From an uncultured Lachnospiraceae bacterium (GTDB lineage Bacteria > Bacillota > Clostridia > Lachnospirales > Lachnospiraceae), in contig CAJUEW010000003.1 in the NCBI GenBank assembly GCA_910585465.1, forward strand, positions 186,001 through 250,000: a stretch of 64,000 bases of DNA, written 5' to 3'. Positions 34,614 through 42,557 of the stretch are shown piece by piece. The notes below the pieces were generated by a model, which had not been told where the DNA came from, searched no databases, and worked only from the letters and a program-made list of their open reading frames with translations. The position numbers and the translations under genes were made by a program. Position 1 is the first letter of the stretch, and the number at the start of each line of letters is the position of its first letter.

Positions 34614-35990
34614 ATGAAGAGGAGCTGGAAAGATAAAAATAAAGATAGAGACACGCTGGACATGACGGAAGGCAGTCCCACAAAGGTATTGCTTATATTT
34701 GCAGTGCCGATTATCTTATCAAATATTTTTCAGCAGCTTTATAATATTATAGACAGTTTGATTGTGGGAAATTATCTGGGGGCTGATGCGCTTGCCGCAG
34801 TCGGTTCCGTAGGTACGATTACCGCGGTTATTATTCAGTTGGCTTCCGGTCTTTCACTGGGAGCCTCTGTTGTCATTGCTCAGTACTTTGGCGCGGGAAA
34901 GAAGGAGGAGATTCGGGTCTGTATGACGACAATTTCCATATTTGCTGTAGGTTTAGGGATTGCTGTGACAGCCCTGGCACAGATTTTTGCCGGAAATATC
35001 CTTCTTCTGATAAAGACTCCTGCAGAGATTATGGAAGGCAGCATAGATTACCTGACCATTTATCTGTGGGGGAGTGCGGCTATCTTTTTATACAATGCTC
35101 TAAATGCTGTGTTTATTGCATTGGGAGATTCCAGGACGCCGCTGTATTTTCTGCTCCTTGCTTTCTTTTTAAATGTGGCGGGGGATTTGTTTTTTATTAT
35201 TGCCTGCTCTATGGGAGTTGGAGGCGGAGCGCTGGCAACAACGCTATCCCAGGCTGTATGTACAGTACTGTCCTTGATCGTGCTTGAGAGAAAGATGCGG
35301 CGGATTGGCATGGGAAAGGCAGAGAGGATGTTTGACCGGACAGAATTCGCGCGGATGATGCGGATCGCGGTTCCGGCAGCGCTTCAGCAGTCGGTAGTAT
35401 CCATTGGCAATGTTTGTGTGCAGACTGTGACAAACAGCTTTGGTCCTGCAGTCATGGCAGGGTGCTCTGCTGCCAATAAGGCGGTAAATCTGGTATCTAC
35501 CGTACCGATTAACTGGGGGAATGCTCTGTCTAATTTTGTGGGGCAGAATGTGGGAGCTGGGAAAATGGAGCGTATCCCGGAGGGAGTAAAGTCCTCTCTT
35601 ATGGTGACAGGGGCCGTTTCCGCTGTTATGATTGCAGTTCTGGAGCTGATGCCGGAGCAGATTATCAGTTGGTTTGTGAATGGGGAGGATGCGGCGGAGG
35701 TGATAGCAGTCGGCTCTTCGTATCTCCGGGTGGTAGGGCTGTTTCTGGCTGTCTTTTCCGGATATATGATTATAAAGGCAGTCTTCAAAGGAGCCGGAGA
35801 TATGAACTGGTTCGTGGGAGTAACCTTAAGCAGCCTGGGAGTCCGGGTGCTGTGTGCCTTTCTTCTTGCTCCGGTTTTCGGGAAGGCCATTCTCTGGTGG
35901 AGTGTTGCCGCCGGATGGTGCGTCTCCACAGTACCGACGGTTGTGCATTATCTGGGCGGGAAATGGAAGATGCACAGGCTGATTACATGA
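34614..35990 (+). CDS. MATE-family efflux transporter
   Basis: 458 residues, ~12 membrane helices. It starts with a charged cytoplasmic segment, then TEGSPTKVLLIFAVPIILSNIFQQLYNIIDSLIVGNYLG, the usual MATE N-terminus, and has the second-half match FGPAVMAGCSAANKAVNLVST. It uses a Na+ or H+ gradient to export cationic compounds. Being 16 bp behind the antiporter operon, it may share its transcript. The substrate is unknown. Confidence 0.93.
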   Translation: MKRSWKDKNKDRDTLDMTEGSPTKVLLIFAVPIILSNIFQQLYNIIDSLIVGNYLGADALAAVGSVGTITAVIIQLASGLSLGASVVIAQYFGAGKKEEIRVCMTTISIFAVGLGIAVTALAQIFAGNILLLIKTPAEIMEGSIDYLTIYLWGSAAIFLYNALNAVFIALGDSRTPLYFLLLAFFLNVAGDLFFIIACSMGVGGGALATTLSQAVCTVLSLIVLERKMRRIGMGKAERMFDRTEFARMMRIAVPAALQQSVVSIGNVCVQTVTNSFGPAVMAGCSAANKAVNLVSTVPINWGNALSNFVGQNVGAGKMERIPEGVKSSLMVTGAVSAVMIAVLELMPEQIISWFVNGEDAAEVIAVGSSYLRVVGLFLAVFSGYMIIKAVFKGAGDMNWFVGVTLSSLGVRVLCAFLLAPVFGKAILWWSVAAGWCVSTVPTVVHYLGGKWKMHRLIT

Positions 35991-36118
35991 AGGAATTGCA
36001 TAATTTTTGCATAATTTTTGAATGTCTATAGAAATTGCGGATATGGTATGCTATGCTGGATCAAAAGACAGATTCCTGTGCAGATTACAGAGGGAATCGG
36101 AGGAATTAGGAGGATACC

Positions 36119-36895
36119 ATGGAAGAAAACAAAAGAGAATTTTCTTTAAAAGGAATGAATGCAGTAGTTGTAGCGGTAATTGCAGCCGTGGCGGCGATTA
36201 TCTGCGTAACTATTATGACGAATGGATTTGTCAGCTATAAGACAAACGGCGGCGGGGACGGCCTGACAGCGACCGGGTCGGCCAGCTGCGATTTTGAGTC
36301 GGATCTGATCGTGTGGCGGGGAGGATTTTCGGCATACGGGATGACAACGGGGGATGCCTATGGAGTCATTAAAAATGACGCGGAGATAGTAAAAAGCTAT
36401 CTTTTGGAAAATGGTGTGACAGAAGAGGAATTTGTATTCAGCTCGGTGGATATTTCCCAGCGTTACCGTACAGAATATGACGAGAATGGAAATTATGTGA
36501 GGGATTACCCGGACGGCTATGATCTGTATCAGAGTCTGACCGTTACTTCCAATGATATAGATAAGGTGGAAATGGTATCCAGAGATATTACGAAGCTGAT
36601 AGAGTCGGGCATTGAGTTTGCATCTTTTTCGCCGGAATATTATTGTACCACGCTGGATGAGGTAAAGCTGGACCTGATTCAGAAGGCAACGGACAATGCA
36701 AGACAGAGAATTGATATTCTGGTAGACGGAACCGGCTGCAGACGGGGGCGGCTTTTGACAGCGACCCTGGGCGTGTTTCAGATTACGGCCACGAACTCCG
36801 GTTCCGGAGAATACAGCTACGATGGAGCATTTGACACTAAATCCCGGCATAAAACGGCGATGATTACGGTCCGCCTGAATTATTCGGCAGAATAA
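36119..36895 (+). CDS. SIMPL-domain (DUF541) membrane-anchored protein
   Basis: 258 residues. A single N-terminal transmembrane helix (residues ~14-35) is followed by an extracytoplasmic SIMPL domain: LTATGSASCDFESDLIVWRGGFSAYG, DIDKVEMVSRDITKLIESGIEF, LIQKATDNARQRIDILVDGTGC. SIMPL proteins are widespread envelope proteins of unclear function. The ATG follows AGGAGG. It is followed 12 bp later by a DUF1622 membrane protein. Confidence 0.88.
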   Translation: MEENKREFSLKGMNAVVVAVIAAVAAIICVTIMTNGFVSYKTNGGGDGLTATGSASCDFESDLIVWRGGFSAYGMTTGDAYGVIKNDAEIVKSYLLENGVTEEEFVFSSVDISQRYRTEYDENGNYVRDYPDGYDLYQSLTVTSNDIDKVEMVSRDITKLIESGIEFASFSPEYYCTTLDEVKLDLIQKATDNARQRIDILVDGTGCRRGRLLTATLGVFQITATNSGSGEYSYDGAFDTKSRHKTAMITVRLNYSAE

Positions 36896-36907
36896 AGGAA
36901 AACAGAT

Positions 36908-37231
36908 ATGAATCTATTAGACTGGCTGGAATATGCTCTGGACAATATTGTGGAGCTTGCAATCCTGATTTTTGAATTTATTGGGGTGGGAATTATCATC
37001 TTTTCGGGCATCCGCGGCTTCTGTCTTTATCTGAGACGTTCTCCTCTCACAAAGCTGACGTTGGCGAGAGGGCTGGCTATGGGACTTGAATTTAAGCTGG
37101 GAAGTGAGATTCTGCGCACCGTAGTTGTCCGGGAGTGGACGGAAATCGCTACAGTAGGAGGTATCATTGTTCTTCGGGCGGCGCTTACATTTTTGATCTA
37201 CTGGGAGATTAAGGAGGAAGAAAAGGAGTAG
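36908..37231 (+). CDS. DUF1622 family membrane protein
   Basis: 107 residues with three hydrophobic helices and the DUF1622 core LARGLAMGLEFKLGSEILRTVV, then IVVLRAALTFLIYWEI-like ending. The function is unknown. It is probably co-transcribed with the SIMPL gene and ends before a hairpin that precedes the invertase. Confidence 0.85.
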   Translation: MNLLDWLEYALDNIVELAILIFEFIGVGIIIFSGIRGFCLYLRRSPLTKLTLARGLAMGLEFKLGSEILRTVVVREWTEIATVGGIIVLRAALTFLIYWEIKEEEKE

Positions 37232-37298
37232 AGCCGGTTTTGTCTTTTCCGGTTCGGACTGGGCGTAAAAATATAAATGAATTTTAACCTGGCAGAAC

Positions 37299-37345
37299 AG
37301 GCAGACTGTATTGTGTATATTCACAGTATAGTCTGTCTTTTTGTG
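37299..37345 (+). terminator. Hairpin/terminator between DUF1622 gene and invertase
   Basis: GGCAGACTGTATTGTG and CACAGTATAGTCTGTC form a 16-bp stem with three G-U pairs, followed by TTTTTGTGTT. It lies 43 bp before the serine recombinase and likely terminates upstream transcription. Confidence 0.7.
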
Positions 37346-37387
37346 TTATTTTACGATAAAAATCAGGGAAAGGACAAAGGAGGTAAT

Positions 37388-37993
37388 ATGGGAAATATAT
37401 ACGGGTATGTACGTGTGAGCACAAAGGATCAGAATGAGGACAGGCAGCTCATAGCCATGGGTGAGGCGGAGGTTCCAAGAAAAAATATTTTTATGGATAA
37501 GCAGTCCGGAAAGGACTTTAACCGTCCCAGATATAACTGTCTGCTGAAAATACTGAAGGAGGATGATCTGCTGTATGTTAAAAGCATCGATCGTCTGGGC
37601 AGGAATTATGAAGAAATACTGGAACAGTGGAGAATACTGACAAAAGAGAAAAAAATAGACATTGTAGTACTGGACATGCCTCTTTTAGATACCAGAAAGG
37701 GAAAGGATTTAATGGGAACTTTCTTAAGCGATATTGTGCTGCAGGTGCTGTCTTTTGTGGCAGAGAATGAACGGAGGAATATCAGACAGAGGCAGAGAGA
37801 AGGAATCGAAGCGGCAAAACTGCGGGGAGTGCGGTTTGGCAGGCCGTTAAAGCCGATGCCGAAAAATTTTGAACAGGTTTATAACAGATGGGCAGAAAAA
37901 GAAATATCAGGAATTGAGGCAGCCGGATTATGCGGTATGACTGCTTCCACATTTTACAGAAGAGCCAGAAAATGGAGAGACAACAGCAGATAA
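37388..37993 (+). CDS. Serine recombinase (resolvase/invertase type)
   Basis: 201 residues from the ATG at 37388 (MGNIYGYVRVSTKDQ), behind AAAGGAGG. The catalytic domain (1-~140) has the nucleophile Ser11 in YGYVRVSTKDQN, SIDRLGRNYEEI, and GTFLSDIVLQVLSFVAENER. The C-terminal ~50 residues are a helix-turn-helix (GIEAAGLCGMTASTFYRRARKW). Size and order match Hin/Pin invertases and Tn3 resolvases, not the IS607 transposase, which has its DNA-binding domain at the N-terminus. Two inverted crossover-like sites lie 20-170 bp downstream, so the likely job is to flip that segment. Confidence 0.92.
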   Translation: MGNIYGYVRVSTKDQNEDRQLIAMGEAEVPRKNIFMDKQSGKDFNRPRYNCLLKILKEDDLLYVKSIDRLGRNYEEILEQWRILTKEKKIDIVVLDMPLLDTRKGKDLMGTFLSDIVLQVLSFVAENERRNIRQRQREGIEAAKLRGVRFGRPLKPMPKNFEQVYNRWAEKEISGIEAAGLCGMTASTFYRRARKWRDNSR

Positions 37994-38012
37994 ATAATGT
38001 ATCCGATAATGG

Positions 38013-38030
38013 CAAAATGTGTACTTTTTG
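38013..38030 (+). repeat. Left crossover site (inverted repeat) of the invertible segment
   Basis: CAAAATGT-GT-ACTTTTTG: two inverted 8-bp half-sites around a central GT (38021-38022). This is the layout of a serine-recombinase crossover site. A matching site in opposite orientation lies at 38149-38166. Confidence 0.8.
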
Positions 38031-38148
38031 GAAGTCTTTGTTATCTATATAATCATATCCTAGTCTAATATAAAATCTCTGAAAAATCAATAGAAATAAA
38101 ACGGAAATAAAACTTTTTATCAGCAGTTATACTTAAATTTTTTTATTG
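38031..38148. promoter_or_regulatory. Candidate invertible promoter segment
   Basis: About 118 bp, very A/T-rich, bounded by two inverted recombinase sites; the dinucleotide centres are 136 bp apart. It carries promoter-like hexamers on both strands: TATAAT at 38048-38053 and TATACT at 38128-38133 on the plus strand, and TATATT at 38072-38067 plus a TTTTCA-17-TAGGAT pair on the minus strand. Neither strand has a perfect -35. Inversion would change which strand drives the tnpB-like gene 90 bp downstream. The present orientation could be ON or OFF. Confidence 0.65.
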
Positions 38149-38166
38149 CAAAAAGTACACCTTTTG
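38149..38166 (-). repeat. Right crossover site (inverted repeat) of the invertible segment
   Basis: CAAAAAGT-AC-ACCTTTTG on the plus strand. Its central AC is the complement of the left site's GT, so the two sites face each other, as required for inversion rather than deletion. The flanking base pairs also match (TGC before, GA after), giving 18 of 20 identities with the left site. Confidence 0.8.
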
Positions 38167-38237
38167 AAAATTTATACAGAGATTCTCAGATGGTATATTG
38201 ATTTAATGGATTTCCAGGAGCAAAAAGGAAAGCTGAA

Positions 38238-39545
38238 ATGCCGCCGGACAAAATATGCAAAACCGTTCACCAGTATAACAAAGAGCCGATTTCCGAGGAG
38301 CATATGAGGAAGCTGCAGGAAATTGCCGGGGATTACAAAAAGGTGAAAAATTATGTGTATACCCGTTTTGGAGGGATAGGAAGCCTGCCGAAGCTTTATC
38401 CGGGTTATACGGTGCAGAATGAAATGACAAGGAGCGGGCTGCGCGGGGCTCTGGGACTTCCGTCCGTATATTTTTACCTTGCCGTATTCGACGCATTAGG
38501 GGACATTAAAAGCCAGTGGACTCACACAAAAGCAAAGGTGCTGGAGCTGATAGGAAAAAATGAGAGGTTTTCCCCGGAGGAAAAACATTATCTGCGTTTT
38601 CTGATAAAAGTTAATAATGCTTTTGAGGCTGTGATGAATCAGGAGCCTTTGAGGCTGCCGGAGGAAATACAGCAGGCTCACGATGAACTGGCGGCACAGG
38701 TAGACAGGGAAAGCCTGCACCGTTATCTGCGCAGGCAGGTAAGAAAATGCCATGTAAAGCAGCATACAGGGACAGCGGAAGGATTCTCTGTTTCTGAGAA
38801 AGCATATCGTTATCAGGATCATGGTATCTATATCTCCGTAAAGGAGAAACGAAAACGGATCTTTATACCGTTAACTGATAATAACCAGTATAAGCGTCAG
38901 CTCTATATAAAGCTGTATCCGGAACAGGGAAAGATTGAGATTAAGGTTCCTGTGGATGTGGCGGTAAAAAGTCATAAGGATTACACAGGGCAGACAGGTG
39001 TGGCTGTGGGTATCCAGACTATGCTGACAACCGACGAAGGGCATTGCTATGGAAAAGAGCTGGGACAGTATCAGATAGAATATGCTGACTGGATGCGGAT
39101 ACAGACAGGAATTTATAACCGGAACCGGGGAGGCAATCCGGGGCGAAAAAAGTACAGCGCGAAGAAGAGACGGCTTACGGAACAGATGCACAGTTATATT
39201 AACCAGGAACTGAACCGTTTCCTGCAGTCCGAAAAGCCCCGGACAGTTTATATTGCAAAGCTGCCCGGGCCGCAGTCCGGCGGTGTCAGCCGGAAAATCA
39301 ACAATTCTGTCGCCATGTGGCAGAGAGGGTACATCCGGAAACGTCTGATGCAAAAATGCAGGGAGCAGTCCGTGGAGCTTGTGGAGGTATTCGGAAAGGA
39401 TATCAGTAATGAGTGCAGCTGCTGCGGGGCATTTGGAAGCAGGCAGGACGGCAGGTTTCTCTGCGGAGCCTGCGGCTACCAGACAGAGGATAGGACAAAT
39501 GCAGCCCGGAATGCGAAAAAACGCGGAATGGACCGCAGAATATGA
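38238..39545 (+). CDS. Nuclease-dead TnpB homologue (TldR-like RNA-guided DNA-binding protein)
   Basis: 435 residues from the ATG at 38238, behind AAAGGAAA. The C-terminal half aligns with TnpB: GNPGRKKYSAKKRRLTEQMHS, NNSVAMWQRGYIRKRLMQK, a zinc ribbon (Cys393, Cys396, Cys409, Cys412) and TNAARNAKKRG. All three RuvC acids are replaced: Ala256 in GVAVGIQTM where TnpB has GIDLG, Ala340 in VYIAKLPG where TnpB has Glu, and Arg419 in EDRTNAARN where TnpB has DRDxNAA. The frame is intact and the zinc ribbon is kept, so this looks selected rather than decaying. Known nuclease-dead TnpBs (TldRs) repress promoters with a guide RNA. No transposase or terminal repeats accompany it. Confidence 0.85.
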   Translation: MPPDKICKTVHQYNKEPISEEHMRKLQEIAGDYKKVKNYVYTRFGGIGSLPKLYPGYTVQNEMTRSGLRGALGLPSVYFYLAVFDALGDIKSQWTHTKAKVLELIGKNERFSPEEKHYLRFLIKVNNAFEAVMNQEPLRLPEEIQQAHDELAAQVDRESLHRYLRRQVRKCHVKQHTGTAEGFSVSEKAYRYQDHGIYISVKEKRKRIFIPLTDNNQYKRQLYIKLYPEQGKIEIKVPVDVAVKSHKDYTGQTGVAVGIQTMLTTDEGHCYGKELGQYQIEYADWMRIQTGIYNRNRGGNPGRKKYSAKKRRLTEQMHSYINQELNRFLQSEKPRTVYIAKLPGPQSGGVSRKINNSVAMWQRGYIRKRLMQKCREQSVELVEVFGKDISNECSCCGAFGSRQDGRFLCGACGYQTEDRTNAARNAKKRGMDRRI

Positions 39546-39877
39546 AAATGATATGGTCATAAGAATAACTGCTTAGATAAATTCTGGTGATGAGCCGGAA
39601 TTTTACCGAAAGGACTAAGAAGGGATTCATGATAAAACAGGCACAGAAGGACTGTTTACGGACTTTGCCTGTTGTATAAAAATAACGGTCGGCATTAGAA
39701 GGCAATGTAAGATTTGCGTATTGGGTATGCCAGGACCCTGTGAACATAGAAAGAGAGCACTGTGATGTAGCAGGGAGCGAAGCGGAGAAAACCGCATCAT
39801 TTTTTGGAACCAGCCAATAAAATGACCAATATGCCTTATTTTAAAAATGCGGCGGATGAGACAGAGAGAGGAGCGGC
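39546..39877 (+). ncRNA. Non-coding stretch after the TnpB homologue: candidate guide-RNA region
   Basis: 332 bp without a credible ORF. It holds an 8-bp hairpin (AACAGGCA 39636-39643 with TGCCTGTT 39666-39673), further short inverted repeats, and a small GCGG/CCGC hairpin (39782-39795) followed by ATCATTTTTT, a possible terminator. In TnpB and TldR loci the guide RNA starts near the 3' end of the gene and extends downstream, so this is where it should be. I cannot delimit scaffold and guide. Confidence 0.4.
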
Positions 39878-41197
39878 ATGAGGAGAGCACAGAAAAAACG
39901 GGCAGAGGATTTTTTAAAACTGCTTGGACAGGCGCATACAGAAATAAAAAGGGCCATACATACCGGAAAGAGCTCTGGGGCGATGGATTTACTGGGGCAG
40001 TGCCAGGAAGGAGCCATTGAATTAGGTAATATGATAGAAGCTGAAGAAGGAGAGGGCTTTGTTACGCTCCCAATACTGGAGGCTTATTGCGAAAAGGTCT
40101 ATCAGATTTATGAAGCGGTTCGGCAGAAAGGATATGTGGATGCGAATAAAGCATGTAAAAGTCTGGATAAATTTCTGTCACGAATCAGGAGCAGTGTAAG
40201 AAATGATATAAAGGTACGCATGGAAGCAGTGTTCCTTCCATATAAGGCATCCATGTGGGATTCTCTGGAAAGCGTGTGGAGAGCGGCGGATAAAGCTCCG
40301 GACTGTGACGCTTATGTGATTCCTATTCCTTATTATGACAAAAATCCGGACGGGAGCTTCCGCCAGATGCATTATGAAGGCGATTTGTATCCGGATTACG
40401 TTCCCATTGTGAAATATGATGAATTTAATTTTGCGGAACACAGACCGGACATGATTTTTATTCATAATCCCTATGATCAGTATAATTATGTAACAAGCGT
40501 GCATCCGTTTTTTTATTCCCGAAATTTAAAGCAGTATACAGAAAAGTTAGTTTATGTACCTTATTTTATTACGAAAGATGAAGTTCCTGAACAGTATTGT
40601 GTTTTGCCCGGAACTATCAATGCGGACAAGATATATGTTCACTCAGAAAAAGCTGCCGGAATATACAGAGAAAGGCTTGGCGCATTTATAAATAAAGACA
40701 AGCTGGAGAAAAAAATTATCGGAATTGGTTCTCCTAAGACGGACCGTGTACTGGAATATAAAGTAGATGAGTCCAAAATACCGGAGCAATGGAGAAGGCT
40801 GCTTTTGCATTCTGATAAAAAGAAAATTATTTTATATAACACTCATTTAAATGGTCTGATGGCTTTAAATGCGCATCTGACAATAGAAAAAATAGAAAAC
40901 ACTTTGAAATGGTTCCAAACCAGACAAGATCTGCTTCTCTGGTGGAGGCCCCATCCTTTATCCATGGCAACGGCCAGGGCGGTGAATCCCGGGGTCGAGG
41001 AAACATATACAGAGATTGTAGAGGGATACAAAAAAGAAGCGTGGGGTATTTATGACGATACAGAGGATTTAAACAGAGCCATTGCTTTGGCGGATGCATA
41101 TTTTGGAGATACAAGTTCTGTGCTTTTATTATTTAAGCAGACAGGAAAACCGATTTTGCAGCAAAATCGCAGAGTCAGACAGGAGATCAGGAAATGA
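39878..41197 (+). CDS. CDP-glycerol glycerophosphotransferase-like protein (TagF/TagB family)
   Basis: 439 residues. The N-terminal ~115 residues are helical. The C-terminal part has the glycerophosphotransferase pattern: PDMIFIHNPYDQYNYVTSVHPF, YFITKDEVPEQYCVLPG, GIGSPKTDRVL, LLWWRPHPLSMATA and ADAYFGDTSSVLLLFKQTGKPI. Such enzymes transfer polyol-phosphate from a CDP-polyol during teichoic-type or capsule synthesis at the inner membrane face. The ATG follows AGAGAGGAG. It overlaps the next gene, a CTP-transferase fusion, by 4 bp, which supports a shared CDP-activated substrate. Confidence 0.85.
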   Translation: MRRAQKKRAEDFLKLLGQAHTEIKRAIHTGKSSGAMDLLGQCQEGAIELGNMIEAEEGEGFVTLPILEAYCEKVYQIYEAVRQKGYVDANKACKSLDKFLSRIRSSVRNDIKVRMEAVFLPYKASMWDSLESVWRAADKAPDCDAYVIPIPYYDKNPDGSFRQMHYEGDLYPDYVPIVKYDEFNFAEHRPDMIFIHNPYDQYNYVTSVHPFFYSRNLKQYTEKLVYVPYFITKDEVPEQYCVLPGTINADKIYVHSEKAAGIYRERLGAFINKDKLEKKIIGIGSPKTDRVLEYKVDESKIPEQWRRLLLHSDKKKIILYNTHLNGLMALNAHLTIEKIENTLKWFQTRQDLLLWWRPHPLSMATARAVNPGVEETYTEIVEGYKKEAWGIYDDTEDLNRAIALADAYFGDTSSVLLLFKQTGKPILQQNRRVRQEIRK

Positions 41198-42555
41198 AAA
41201 AGGTAATTACATATGGTTCTTTTGATTTGTTTCATGAGGGACACTATCGTTTACTGCAAAGAGCAAAGGCTCTGGGCGATTATCTTATCGTAGGAGTGAC
41301 TACGGAGCAGTATGATGAAGCGAGAGGAAAATTAAATGTAGTAGACTCTCTTATGGAGAGGATAGAGCATGTCAGACAGACCGGATTTGCAGATGAAATC
41401 ATTATTGAAGATCATGTGGGGCAGAAAATTGAGGACATTCAAAAATATGATATAGATATTTTTACGGTAGGATCAGACTGGACAGGAAAATTCGATCATT
41501 ACAGGGAATACTGCGAGGTAATATATCTGGAACGTACAAAAGGAATATCCAGCACAATGCTCCGCAGACAGGGCTTTGGCATTGTCAGACTGGGAATCAT
41601 CGGATCGGGACGGATTGCCGGACGTTTTGTGCCGGAATTAAAATATGTCAGCGGCATCAATGCGGAGGCTGTATATAACCCGCATATAGAAAGCGCCAGA
41701 AGACTGGCAGAATTAAATGAGCTTCAGATATATACGGATAAGCTTGAAACTCTTTATGAACATGCAAATGCCATTTATATTGCTACGCCGCATAATACCC
41801 ATTACAGCTATATTAAAGATGCGTTATTGCATGATAAGCATGTACTATGCGAAAAGCCTATAGTTTTAAAAAAGGAAGAAGCAGAAGAACTGTTTGAGAT
41901 TGCGGGGAACAGAAAACTGGTATTGATGGAAGCTCTGAAAACAGCCTATGCGCCGGGATTTGCGCAAATGATTACAATAGCCAAAAGCGGGAATATCGGC
42001 AGAATTATTGACGTGGAGGCGGCATTTACCAAACTGGTCAGAGGAAATGGAAGAGAATTTCAGAAAGAGGAAAACGGAGGAAGTTTTACCGAACTGGGAA
42101 GCTACCCGTTACTGGCAGTGTTTAAGCTGCTGGGAACGGACTATCAATCTGTGAAATTTACTACCTTCGTAAATTCCCGGGGAGTTGATTTATATACAAA
42201 AGCCCATATCAGATATCCGAAGGCGATTGCAAGCATCAAAGTCGGCCTGGGCGTAAAGACAGAGGGAAACCTGGTTATTTCGGGCACAAACGGAAATATA
42301 ATCGCGGAAGCTCCCTGGTGGATGACAAAAAATTTTGAAGTCCATTATGAAGATACAGAGCAGAATGAAAAATTTTTTTCCAAGTACGCCGGTCAGGGAC
42401 TGCGGTATGAAATTTCTGCTTTTGTGGCGCAGATTAACGGATACCAGAGTAAAAAAATATTTATGACCAATAAAGAGTCTATTGCGCTTTCAAAATTTAT
42501 GGAATTGTTTTTGGATGAGAAAACAGAAAAAGAAATTATTTATATGGAGAAATAA
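41194..42555 (+). CDS. Fusion: glycerol-3-phosphate-type cytidylyltransferase plus Gfo/Idh/MocA oxidoreductase
   Basis: 453 residues. Residues 1-~130 are a TagD-like cytidylyltransferase: GSFDLFHEGHYRLLQRAK with the HxGH motif, then RTKGISSTMLRR. Residues ~132-453 are an NAD(P)-dependent oxidoreductase: RLGIIGSGRIAGRF Rossmann motif, IYIATPHNTHYSYIKDAL and the catalytic LCEKPIVLKK. The frame is continuous, so the two activities are in one chain. It could oxidise a polyol (or polyol-phosphate) and load it on CTP. The next gene is an aminotransferase, suggesting the oxidised group is aminated. Confidence 0.9.
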   Translation: MKKVITYGSFDLFHEGHYRLLQRAKALGDYLIVGVTTEQYDEARGKLNVVDSLMERIEHVRQTGFADEIIIEDHVGQKIEDIQKYDIDIFTVGSDWTGKFDHYREYCEVIYLERTKGISSTMLRRQGFGIVRLGIIGSGRIAGRFVPELKYVSGINAEAVYNPHIESARRLAELNELQIYTDKLETLYEHANAIYIATPHNTHYSYIKDALLHDKHVLCEKPIVLKKEEAEELFEIAGNRKLVLMEALKTAYAPGFAQMITIAKSGNIGRIIDVEAAFTKLVRGNGREFQKEENGGSFTELGSYPLLAVFKLLGTDYQSVKFTTFVNSRGVDLYTKAHIRYPKAIASIKVGLGVKTEGNLVISGTNGNIIAEAPWWMTKNFEVHYEDTEQNEKFFSKYAGQGLRYEISAFVAQINGYQSKKIFMTNKESIALSKFMELFLDEKTEKEIIYMEK

Positions 42556-42557
42556 AC

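Noticed and set aside
37300..37336. Inverted repeat ahead of the invertase as a third recombination site
   Set aside because: It shares no half-site with the two crossover sites and ends in a T tract, so it is better explained as a terminator.
37388..39545. IS607-type insertion sequence (serine transposase plus tnpB)
   Set aside because: The recombinase has its DNA-binding domain at the C-terminus like invertases, its crossover sites lie between the two genes, the TnpB catalytic residues are gone and no element ends were seen.
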